From: Tubiluchus corallicola
Taxonomy: Eukaryota > Priapulida > Priapulimorpha > Priapulimorphida > Tubiluchidae
NCBI GenBank assembly: GCA_030141605.1
Contig: JAQGDQ010000457.1
Span: 1 to 64,000 of the forward strand
Length of the DNA: 64,000 bases
Direction: 5' to 3'
Shown here: one piece after another, positions 45,046 through 56,617 of the stretch
Numbering within the stretch: the first letter of the stretch is position 1
How the letters are laid out: each line of letters starts with the position of its first letter
Made by a program: the position numbers and the translations under genes
The notes under the pieces: model-generated
Databases searched by the model: none
Told to the model about the DNA's origin: nothing
What the model saw: only the letters and a program-made list of their open reading frames with translations

Positions 45046-45262
45046 ATGATTCTAGGCTACAGCTTCAACGACGGCACCATTTGCGGCCATCTATACATCA
45101 AACGAAAGGTCTCGATCCAGTGTTGTGCCATTGGGGGTTTATTTTTCGAATCGGGCCCACCGCGAGGAATCGGGGGGGGGGGGGTAACCTCCAAAAATAG
45201 CCATTTTTCGGCCGTTTTTTGCAAAACTTATACCTCATATTTCTGAAGAACAGGAACGGGGC
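45046..45262 (+). repeat. GAGGCTACAGCTCCGACG-family repeat, copy 5
   Basis: Starts gattctaggctacagcttc directly after a (TA)n tract. It is collinear with 15531-15760 through gccattgggggttta, tcgaatcgggcccacc and taacctccaaaaatagcc, and includes a 14-base G run. It runs directly into the inverted repeat copy at 45263, so the two may form one element. Confidence 0.7.
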
Positions 45263-45616
45263 TGGCTATAGATAGATAGCCGTTCACTTTTGGGTGTAGT
45301 AGGTGTATTTAGAATTCGCAAGAGGGCCATGGTGTCCCGTAATGGACGTTTTCCAGGACCCAACTCCCGATTTTTTCGGAATTTTGGTCAAACAGCCTGC
45401 AGAAAAAATGTTCTAGCGGCGCCTGGTGGGACATGTCCACCAAGAGGAGTGACGACGAGTTAATTAGATGTTGTATTTTTGGCAATTTTTGCTTGGAAAA
45501 CTGCTGACGCAAAGCCATTGTTCTGACGTCATCTATTATACTCTGCTTATAACTTTAATTGAGTAAAAGCTGCTGCTGGCTTCGCGTTGTAAATGAGGAC
45601 TATGTAGGATGTTCGC
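45263..45616 (+). repeat. Dispersed repeat, inverted copy 2 (downstream of MDC1)
   Basis: The inverse partner of 42617-43021. With it, it brackets the last two MDC1 exons. The two copies have several indels between them. Confidence 0.85.
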
Positions 45617-46198
45617 GTATTATTGATTATAAGTGGATTTATACGCAAAATTTTTTGTGGGACCTTTGCTAGTTATAATAATTATACTAACAGTTACTTA
45701 CAGCGAGCTTCATAATATTGGTGTAAATTTTTATTTTGTAAGACTGTGCATTAGACGTGATAAATGCCTGCTACAAGTGTCTTACGTTATTGCTGAGTGA
45801 GATTGTTAATTTCATATTTTGAGTTCCATGTTCTTTTTAATTTGGTTGTTGGTCCTACTGAGCAACCATTGTTAACTTGCTAAGTTTTTGAAAACGCTCG
45901 TTGGATGGTTCTTTTGGGCGTAAAAATTTGCATTTCAACGTGAATGTTGATGTCGCGCCACAGCAGTTGACGAAACGTCTTTTTGTTTCTGGCTGCTTAT
46001 TTAACTTTGATGTTAAGATGTTGTTATTTTATTTATTTATTTTTTAACGCAATTTGCCCACTGCAGGCTGACATCCAGCTTTTAAGAGCTGGGTCTAGTC
46101 AATATCGATATCTTTTGGGGAGGCTAGAGATTGTCTTGTTATTGGGTAATCTGCTAGAGAAGCCATTGAATGTGTAGTGGTATCTTAAGCATGCTCAA

Positions 46199-46200
<2 letters not shown>
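45617..46200. other. Intergenic DNA, nothing recognised
   Basis: No supported gene or repeat. Confidence 0.5.
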
Positions 46201-46202
<2 letters not shown>

Positions 46203-46247
<45 letters not shown>

Positions 46248-46303
46248 CGTGTGTGTGTGCGGGAGTGTGTGCGTGCGTGTGTGTGTGCGGGAGTGTGTGT
46301 GTA
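46203..46303. repeat. (GT)n microsatellite
   Basis: An almost pure GT run with gtgcgt and cgggag interruptions in its second half. Confidence 0.95.
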
Positions 46304-46342
46304 TGTACTTCCACAATGAATTGAAAAGCCTGAATTAATGTA

Positions 46343-46846
46343 CAGTCAACCTCAGATATAAGGGACACCTCCGGACCAGAAAAAATCGTCCCTTATATCC
46401 GATGACCCTTATAACCGAAGTTGAGTCAAACCGAGGGTACTTTTGTGTACCTTTGCCCATATTTTTATGGATTATTGCCATTATTTTTATGGATTTTATG
46501 GATTATGGACACATACCTACAAGCTTCAGGTACGTAGAAAGCTTCCTTCAGTGATGCGAGATGTATGTGACCTCGGAAATAGAGCTGTTCAAAGGCCGAG
46601 TTTGTGAAAAATTGAGGTTAAAAATCAATCGATTTCGCCTTGATTATAGGGTCCCTTATATGCGAGTTAATTTACCTGAGTTTCTATTACGCGGGACCTG
46701 AAGATATCATCTCTTATAACGGAAAGTCCCTTACATCCTAGTACCTTATATACGAAGATTTTTACGTAGGAAAAACATTACGAAAAATCAGGACCGGTGT
46801 TGGTGGTCCCTTATAAGCCGAGTACATTATACCCCAAGGTTGTCTA
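46343..46846. mobile_element. Decayed Tigger/pogo-type MITE
   Basis: Left end tacagtcaacctcagatata; right end ccaaggttgtcta, an imperfect inverse. Both ends are followed inward by stretches with cccttatat or ataaggg repeats. TA flanks both sides. The terminal repeats are more diverged than those at 43984. Confidence 0.6.
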
Positions 46847-47227
46847 TATTGAATAAAACCACCCAGAACGAGTATTGAACCCTGTACTGAACACCACAAG
46901 GCATAATTTAGTCATGAAAGCATACCACTTGGCTATTCAGTTTGAGTCAAGCAGTCAATGAAATGCGATGGAGTAGTTCACACCCTGACACTTTTCCTGA
47001 TTTCTGGAGAGTAATGGGAAAAATTCCCCGGAAAATATATTTCTTTGTACATACTAAGACGCTTTAATGCATTGATTTTAAAATTAGAATATCACATACT
47101 TTGTTACGTTGTTACAGTGTTTACACCACAAGTTAATCAGTGATATTTGTATACTTACGAATTGCCTTCGTATTAGGGAATATGTTGCTGATTACTTTCC
47201 TTAACATTGCCTTTACATTTGCATTGT

Positions 47228-47365
47228 AATTTATAACTAGATGCGAGCATACTGGACACTAACTTGAGCACATTGGACACTAGCTCGAGTACACTGGACA
47301 CTAACTTGAGCACACTGGACACTAGCTCGAGCACACTGGACAGTAGCTTGAGCACACTGGAAGTT
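47228..47365. repeat. 21-bp minisatellite
   Basis: About six and a half units of a 21-bp motif, actggacactaacttgagca type with alternate agctcgag. It is in frame on - as Leu-Val-Ser-Ser-Val repeats, but there is no gene context. Confidence 0.85.
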
Positions 47366-48610
47366 AACTCTAGTACACCATTTTAAAGACTCACCGAAGA
47401 TGCCGGAAATTGTGCGTACATTTGTAAAATATGGAAATACGGTAACTTATTTCGGTCACACTGGAGAACTTTTACCACCACTGAAACGGATTACAAGTAT
47501 TTTATTTTTAATGCGATTGTGAACTGGTGTGTGGATTTTTATATTTGTTGTAGATATTTGTAGTTTCATGCAGGCAGCATTTTTAAGAGTAATTTGGATC
47601 AATTAACTTGTTTTTTCTGCGATTGGTTATGATCAATGTTGTATAGTTGTACTAGCTAATTTTCTGCTAGTAATTAGCAAAATGACATTAAGAGCTGGAC
47701 AGATTAGGTGCCTTTGAAAGCTTTTTGTGCCTTGGTGATTAGTTGAAGTTTTCATTTGCAACCACTGTGGTTGATTTTGTTGCGTGTTAAACATGAATTT
47801 TTAAAGTCATCGTATACTGTACATCTAGTTTTTTTTAAATGTGTGTATTTTATGGACTGCCTGACTGACTGAGTGACAATCTTTTTTCTGCATTTCGCAA
47901 TTCAGAAATTAACGTAAATGATAATATGAAGTGATCATACATTCCAGTAAATGATGCCACCATCTTGTCTATTTAATTTATAACCAGCTTCATCATGTGA
48001 ATTATAAACCACGACATGCATTATATACCGACTTGCCAGTTCAACTTTAATGCTGAATGAATGCAACGTTGACAGACTTAAGGAAAAAATATGATACTTA
48101 AAGGATAAATACTTAATGGATAATTTATCGTTTGCACCTGTCGAATACTGAAACAAATTGTGAATAATAATAATTGCCAAACACTGAATTGATTAATGAA
48201 AAGTACCAAAATTGATGAAAAATGTTAGTGTCTTATACATTAAATGCGCAGTTATGTAAATGTAGAGATTTATAATTTATGAATTTCTTGATTTTCTAAG
48301 TGTTGTTTGATGATGGCTAGTTATCAATGAAATGTGACTAATCTGCTGTTAATTGCTCTTAATCCATAATTCTTTCATGCCATAGTATTCTCCTAAACAA
48401 AGTGCCTATTTTTACAGACTGGAATACAGGTGTAGTACTTGTTTACATAGTTTTTGTTGTTGTGGACAGCTTGTTTTGTGATTCAACCAGTACAGTATTC
48501 ATATGCTAGGATGTTGTAGCTTATTTGTGCTTGTTTTTTTACTGTACTTGTTGCTAAGCCACACTAGCTTGTAGACAGTAACATAAAGTGGTACTGAACC
48601 AGACTCACAC
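47366..48610. other. Intergenic DNA, nothing recognised
   Basis: AT-rich sequence without supported genes or repeats. Confidence 0.5.
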
Positions 48611-48639
48611 ACAGTAAATATAATGAAAAGCAGTTCCTC

Positions 48640-49262
48640 CTGTCCCTTACCATAGATTTAAATGACACACATGTGCAGAGAACGAAGTCCCTGACCATAG
48701 ATTTAAACGTCACACGTGCAGAGAAGGAAGTCCCTGACCATAGATTTAAATGTTACACATGTGCAGAGAACGAAGTCCCTGACCATAGATTTAAATGTTA
48801 CACATGTGCAGAGAACGAAGTCCCTGACCATAGATTTAAATGACACACGTGCAGAAAAGGAAGTCACTGACCATAGATTTAAATGTTACACATGTGCAGA
48901 GAACAAAGTCCCTGACCATAGATTTAAACGTCACACGTGCAGAGAACGAAGTCCCCGACCATAGATTAAAATTTCACGCATGTGCAGAGAACGAAGTTCA
49001 TGACCATAGATTAAAATGTCACACATGTGCAGAGAACGAAGTCCCTGACCATAGATTTAAATGTCACACATGTGCAGAGAACGAAGTTCCTGACCCATAG
49101 ATTTAAATGTCACACATGTGTAGAGAATGAAGTCCCTGACCATAGATTTAAACGTCACACGTGCAGAGAACGAAGTCCCCGACCATAGATTTAAATGTCA
49201 CACATGTGCAAAGAAGGAAGTCCCTGACCATAGATTAAAATTTCACGCATGTGCAGAGAGAG
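48640..49262 (+). repeat. 45-bp minisatellite, about 14 units
   Basis: The unit is cagagaacgaagtccctgac followed by catagatttaaatgtcacac and atgtg. Units vary between 43 and 46 bp. Because most are 45 bp, long open frames appear on + with a 15-residue repeat of FKCHTCAENEVPDHR type. The phase shifts between three separate frames, so no single frame spans the array. Confidence 0.93.
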
Positions 49263-49930
49263 ATTGCTATCCTGCATGTCTAACAATATTTGAAAAGTGG
49301 GTCATTCGGGGCTGTTCTTTGCCACACAGTTGAGAGCAGTTTTTGAATTGTACAACACGGTACCCATTGTTTGCGCATACAGCATACCATAGAGTTTGTG
49401 TTACAACACAACATGGCACCCATTGTTTACCTCGCAGTTTGCTTGAATCTAGCAATCTGTCTCTGTGTATGACTTGCATTTAAATCCACGTTCCTGACAT
49501 ATTTAATTAAAGCTGAATTTCTACATGTACAAGAGCATCAACTAAACAAAACTACTAAATTGGTCTGTAAGCGTATGCCGTGTTTTAGCCATTTTACAGG
49601 CGCGTGAAATCTTAAAATACCGTGGGGCGGGAAAGCGGAAGTTTTGTATTCCAGTAAGCCTGCTGATTTCATTGTTTAATGATTAGTTCATCGTGTGTTA
49701 GTTCAAACCGTCAGTTAACCGCAAGCATAGTCACCTTGTACCTGTTGTGAAAAGCCTAGTTTTTCCTTACAAAAAGCAACCCTAACCCAAACATTTGCCA
49801 TAAGAATCTTCCACTAGCCGTACATTTTTTTAATTTAACTAGTTTGAACAAACCAAACAAGTTAAGTTTTGGTTTATGGTAGTCATACAAGCAATCCCGT
49901 GGGAGAAGCATGCGACTTGCAGATATTGTT
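49263..49930. other. Intergenic DNA between two minisatellites
   Basis: Contains a diverged local duplication (attgtacaacacggtaccc near 49347 and acaacacaacatggcaccc near 49405). Otherwise nothing recognised. Confidence 0.5.
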
Positions 49931-49931
49931 C

Positions 49932-51174
49932 ATCATTGCATTGATTATATGCACTAAAGTAACGGAAGGAAAGTGAATAAAGGTGTCAATTGATTATATG
50001 CACTAAAGTAACGGAAGGAAAGTGAATAAAGGTGTCAATTGATTATTGGCACTAAAGTAACGGAAGGAAAGTGAATAAAGGTGTCAATTGATTATTGTGT
50101 GGGGGTGTGGTGTTTGTTTTGTGTGGGGGTGTGGTGTTTGTTTTGGTGGTGGGGGTGTGGTGTTTGTTTTGTGTGGGGGTGTGGTGTTTGTTTTGGTTAT
50201 ATGCACTAAAGTAACGGAAGGAAAGTGAATAAAGGTGTCAATTGATTATATGCACTAAAGTAACGGAAGGAAAGTGAATAAAGGTGTCAATTGATTATAT
50301 GCACTAAAGTAACGGAAGGAAAGTGAATAAAGGTGTCAATTGATTATATGCACTAAAGTAACGGAAGGAAAGTGAATAGAGGTGTCAATTGATTATATGC
50401 ACTAAAGTAACGGAAGGAAAGTGAATAGAGGTATCAATTGATTATTGGCACTAGAGTAACGGAAGGAAAGTGAATAAAGGTGTCAATTGATTATTGGCAC
50501 TAGAGTAACGGAAGGAAAGTGAATAAAGGTGTCAATTGATTATATGCACTAAAGTAACGGAAGGAAAGTGAATAAAGGTGTCAATTGATTATTGGCAGTA
50601 TAGCAACGGAAGGAAAGTGAATAAAGGTGTCGATTGATTATTGGCACTAGAGTAACGGAAGGAAAGTGAATAACGGTGTCAATTGATTATTGACACTAGA
50701 GTAACGGAAGGAAAGTGAATAAAGGTGTCAATTGATTATTGGCAGTATAGCAACGGAAGGAAAGTGAATAAAGGTGTCGATTGATTATTGGCACTAGAGT
50801 AACGGAAGGAAAGTGAATAAAGGTGTCAATTGATTATTGGCACTAGAGTAACGGAAGGAAAGTGAATAAAGGTGTCAATTGATTATTGGCAGTAGAGTAA
50901 CGGAAGGAAAGTGAATAAAGGTGTCAATTGATTATTGGCACTAGAGTAACGGAAGGAAAGTGAATAAAGGTGTCAATTGATTATTGACACTAGAGTAACG
51001 GAAGGAAAGTGAATAAAGGTGTCGATTGATTATTGACACTAGAGTAACGGAAGGAAAGTGAATAAAGGTGTCGATTGATTATTGGCACTAGAGTAACGGA
51101 AGGAAAGTGAATAAAGGTGTCAATTGATTATTGGCACTAGAGTAAGAGAAAGAAAGTGAATAAAGGTGTGAATG
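49932..51174. repeat. 49-bp satellite array with a G-rich insert
   Basis: More than 20 tandem units of gcactaaagtaacggaagg followed by aaagtgaataaaggtgtcaa and ttgattatat. Two variants, tatgcactaaag and ttggcactagag, are clustered rather than mixed: the first dominates the left third and the second the rest. At 50096-50195 the array is broken by four copies of a 24-bp G/T-rich motif, gtgtgggggtgtggtgtttg type. It lies 0.4 kb beyond the MED23 stop. Confidence 0.95.
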
Positions 51175-51552
51175 AAATATCACTCTGAAAAATCGTGTTA
51201 CGGAGGAACTTTTGTTCTCGCGAATGTTAACATTGTTATATGTATTCAAGCAAAAATTAAGCTTCTATTCTATTACATAAAAGCATAGCTACTAGGCCTA
51301 TTTTCTATTGATGATTAACTGATGAAATTCAGGAATGTGCCAATTACTAAGATTTATTTTCTTTTAATAAATCTGATTGGTCAAACCTAATTTACATTGA
51401 TAATGACCATATTTTTTATATGTACAGGCAATCCAGAATTCATTGTAACTATTGTTAATTGTTTTAAAGTACGCTAAACAATTGTATACTGCTTCATAAA
51501 TATTGATATTACTATACAGAATTATGTACAAATTTGTTTTAGTAGCAGTGAG

Positions 51553-54500
51553 TTATGTTATCTCTGATTTAATGGATTCGGGTTCGACACTGATGTGTGC
51601 GATGAATCGAAGACGAAGCTGCAGCGACGGGCGTAACCTTTTGATAATTTTCTCTGTCTCGGCCTAAAAATGTAATAAATGTTTGTTAATAATAATGTTC
51701 AAAACTAAACAAAGTGTTCTTTTTCTTTTACAAGTGCACAAATTGCTGTCAAAACAGGTTATGTCTAAAAGTGTTTAAGTTCTTGTTTATCTGAGTGAAC
51801 GATTGATTGATATTAACTCATATAATTATATGATAAGCCAAGCAGATGTTAAATGTCCACCATTGTAGCAGGTTTTGACAACGTCTTAGAAGTTGAGAGT
51901 TTGAGTTTGATGCAAATTAACACCAGTGACATGATGGTGTCCGAGTGGTGATGAAGGTGTTTGGTGCATCATTGGTGTCAACTTTTTTCATCAACATTTA
52001 AGATACAAATGGTCTTAGAAGTTGGGAGTTTGAGTCTGATGCAAATTAACACCAGTGACATGATGGTGTCCGAGTGGTGATGAAAGGTGTTTGGTGCATC
52101 ATTGGTGTTAACTGTTTTCATCAACTGTTAGGATACTTTACTGACTTACTTTTACACCGTCTCCAGTGAACATGTATTTAATGTGGTACAACAAGTCACA
52201 GATTGGATTGATGTGATGAAGATGTTCGTTTAGCTTATCAACCTTCTCCAGCATCTCGTACAGGCTTACAGTCAGCTGTAAACAAAACAACATTACAGGC
52301 TTACAGTCAGCTGTAAACAAAACAACATTACAGGCTTACAGTCAGCTGTAAACAAAACAACATTACAGGCTTACAGTCAGCTGTAAACAAAACAACATTA
52401 CAGGCTTACAGTCAGCTGTAAACAAAACAACATTACAGGCTTACAGTCAGCTGTAAACAAAACAACATTACAGGCTTACAGTCAGCTGTAAACAAAACAA
52501 CATTACAGGCTTACAGTCAGCTGTAAACAAAACAACATTACAGGCTTACAGTCAGCTGTAAACAAAACAACATTACAGGCTTACAGTCAGCTGTAAACAA
52601 AACAACATTACAGGCTTACAGTCAGCTGCAAACAAAACAACATTACAGGCTTACAGTCAGCTGTAAACGAAACAACACAACTTAATAGATATGCATATTA
52701 TCAGTAATTAGGACAATAGATTTATGAAGAGTAACAGCAGGCATCTTTGAAGGAAGAAACAGAGGAATAATCGCTCTAATATTTTTCACAAATTGGACTC
52801 TCAATTTCAAAACAATGCACTGCAAATGGACATTCGATCAGTGTTGATTATTACAAACTATTATTAATATTAGTAATACGAAGGTAAGCTTAAAATTGGC
52901 ACTGTAAAGTAGACATTTAAGCTCAAACAGTGTCATAGTGTCTCATTCTCCTAATACAATGTTTTCTACAACAGTACTGATCATAAATAGAAAATGTGCA
53001 AGGGCGTATGAAGACTTTACGACGCCCTAAGCTGATAGTTCAGTGCCACCCATTTCTATTGTGAATTTATGCTTGTTTATGTAATGAGCAGATTAAACAA
53101 TTACTTGTGGTGTATTAGAAACACTACAAATCTAGTTTCTACGTGTCATTATTAATTACATGTATTTCCATAGCACTTATATTCAAGCAGTATGTGCAAG
53201 TGCTTGTATAATACCTTCAACCTGTTCGTAATAAGGTACTTATATAAACGGTAAGATCTGTAACTGCCTGTGGTGTGTTATGAAATGTGCCCTTTACATG
53301 AATATCAGTATGCGTATTTTCCAAAGTCCGAGAATAGGAATTTTTTCTAAAATGTGACGCCCCTGAAAATGTGAAATTCCTCAATGTTCGCATTCGATTT
53401 GAACGAGTTTTTTAGTTCTAAGCTAAGTTTGTTAAGGGGGTCTCCCACCAATTATAGGCCGTGATGATATGTATATACTGTATATAGGCATTCCCAGTTT
53501 GAAGAAAGGACTCATGCAAATTTAATGAAATCTCAGTGACAGTACGTAGGCAGACTTCCTGTACAGACTTATCATAGACAAGCGTGTGCAGAACACTTTC
53601 CCAAACATTGAGATTGTTGGCATCCTTCTGTCTCGGAAGACAATGGAGTGTGCGCCAAGAGAGTCAGTTATTGATGGATCTGCAGCGTTGACTGTGGCTG
53701 AGCAGTGTGATTCTTGAACCACTGGAGTGGCCTCTCCAGGGTGCACGCCTGGGCAAGGTGTATGTAGATCCTGAGTTGCCCATACAACAGGAACCCCCTC
53801 TCTTCCTCGATGGTGTAGTCCAAAGGAAAGCGGAGCGATATGTTTGGCACCAGGTTGGCTGCAGGAGCTGCCGGAGTCAGTGAGCATGCTGCACTGGTCC
53901 GCCTTCAGGGCTCCACTCCTGATTTGGAAGGTTTACTCCTCTACACATGGCCGTTGGGTCATTTGACCTCCTCCGCCCTCTAGCCGTTGGCTGCTTGTGC
54001 AGCTCCTCCGCCTAGTATCGAGATACAGTGTGGGCATCCCGCAAGCCTACAGCACCTGGTATTCCTAGGCAGTCACCCATCCAAGTACTAACCAAGCTCT
54101 ACGTTGCTTAACTTCGGTTATCAGACGAGAACCAGCGTTTTCAGCGTGATATAAAAACATTGAGATAGCTCTACGCATATACCTTATTTTGATAGTATGA
54201 AACTGCAGTGGAGAGCACTGCTTCTCAAAACTCAAATTAATTGAGAACCGATTATGGACATCCACGAAGCAGAAACAACTTGTAAATCTGGCTATTATGA
54301 GATATACTGCGTGAATTGGACTTTAATGACATCATCAGTGACTTTGCCACACGAAAATCAAGAAAAGTGTCTGGTCTGTAATGCTTGTAACTCTATCTGT
54401 TTTCTGATTTGAACTATATTTACTTCTTAGTTATACTAGACGTTTTCATGAAGCAATAAATAATTTAAACTGAATTTCGCTGCATAAATTATTCATTAAG

Positions 54501-56526
54501 CACAACTTGTGTTCATTTCATTTCGTGTTCATGCATTACATGTTACACCATTGGAAGAATAGTCTCCGTTCAGTATTTCCTAACTAAAAGTGTCCTATTT
54601 ATATATTTGGATTTAGGTTACTAATCTGTGGTGTGTGCAATGGGGGAGTTGGAAAGGGGGCCTCTCTTTCAAGTGGGCCGCAGGCCTAGGGTTACCATTT
54701 GTCCGGGTTTCCCCGGACACGTCCTCTTTTTGGGCCTCTGTCCGGGCGGGTTTTCAAAAAACCGGCAGTTTGTCCGGGTTTTGCCTCAATCCGTAAGTAT
54801 GTACGAACGTTGCAAACTGCAGAGGCATACAACAGTACGAGACAAAGAAGAGCTCATTAATTTTCAATACAAGATGTTGCTAACATCTCAAAATGCAACC
54901 CTTGTAAAAGCTTTGTGTACATATTTACTGAACAAAAGTAAGAGATGCGCACATCACTATGGGTCACACGACTCACACCGCTGTCGATACTCGGCGTATT
55001 CCCTAACGACTTAAAATGACGTCAGCTTCCTGGAGCCATTTTGTTTGTTTTTATGTGAATTTTTTTAAGTTTGTATAGTTTCGCTGTTTTGCAGTTTTGA
55101 GCAACTGGTAAAAGTTAATTAGAAAGTAGCAATGCCGAAACGACAGTGTGAATTTACAGATGAAATGAAGGCCAAGTACCCGTGTTTTCGCGCAGGTCAG
55201 TATTACCGGGAAGCCGAATGCTCGACATGTGGTCCTCTTTTTCAACTCGGTCAATGTGGTAACCCTACGCAGGCCTCCCATGTGCTTAATCCAGCCCTGC
55301 CAGTCAGCGCTGTGTTCACTGTCATAAAGCAACAAAAGCAACATCTACAAAAGTCTAAATGCCACACGACAACTCACATCAAGCAGACAGCGCGTTCTTT
55401 CTTCACGAAATCTTTGTAGGAAAGGTCCTACCAGGCTGCACAAATAGAGAAACTGTGCTTCTGTTTGGATAACAGGGAGCATACGTTCTTTTATGAACCT
55501 AAAGAATAAAAATAATTTTCTTTTAAGCAATTCTCCAAAACAGTGCAATGCTTCTACACACATACATACTGACATGCATAGAACATTCATGTATAGAACA
55601 GTCATGTGTAGAACATTCATGTGTAGAACATTCATGTATAGAACATTCATGTATAGAACAGTCATGTATAGAACATTCATGTGTAGATGTATAGAACAGT
55701 CATGTATAGAACATTCATGTATAGAACAGTCATGTATAGAACATTCATGTATAGAACGTATTCATGTATAGAACATTCATGTATAGAACATTCATGTATA
55801 TAACGTATTCATGTATAGAACATTCATGTATAGAACGTATTCATGTATAGAACGGTCATGTATATAATGTATTCATGTATAGAACATTCATGTATAGAAC
55901 GTATTCATGTATAGAACGTATTCATGTAAAGAACATTATACTTCTGTACAGTCATAGTATAAATTAATTTATGTCTAACAAACAGTTTATTGTAAAATTA
56001 ACTGGTTGAATACTTAGTTTAGTGCACAGAAAGATTTTGCACTTTACACAAAAGTGAACAATGTAATGAGTTATTACAGCCAATTGTAATCCATTGCCAT
56101 TTAGGTTACTAGGGGCAAAAGTGGAAAAACGTTTCAGTGTCTCCGGAGAAGTAAGAAATTCAGGAATGATAAATGCTTGGTAAAAGAAAGCAAACTAAAA
56201 CCTGTAGCCTGACAGAACTGTCATATGTATAAGAAACCGACCAGACGGTCTAGTCTAGTGGTAATGCGTCTGCTTTCCGTCTGGGAGGTCGTGAGTTCGA
56301 ACCAGCGGCCGGGTCATACCAAACACTTTAAAAATGGTACCTGCTGTTGCCCTGCCTGACGCGTGGTATTTAGGGTAAAAGTGGGGTAATAATAGTCTCT
56401 GTTATGTAGTTGTAGGTTGTTATTTACAGTCGGCGATAATAGCTCTTTGAGCTAATGTTAACTGTTGACCCAAAAGCCGACTTTAAATAAAGATTATTAT
56501 TATTATTATTATTGTTATTGTTACTA

Positions 56527-56617
<91 letters not shown>

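Noticed and set aside
49932-51174. CRISPR-like array
   Set aside because: Units are contiguous 49-mers without variable spacers, in a eukaryotic intergenic region; it is a satellite.
55132-55419. A 95-codon gene on + starting MPKRQCEFTDEM
   Set aside because: Only the first third is transposase-like; the rest crosses the hAT element end, its target duplication and a MED23 exon on the opposite strand.
56239-56325. A tRNA gene with A and B boxes
   Set aside because: The 3' half does not close a cloverleaf acceptor stem and the sequence runs into a SINE body shared with 18121-18591.
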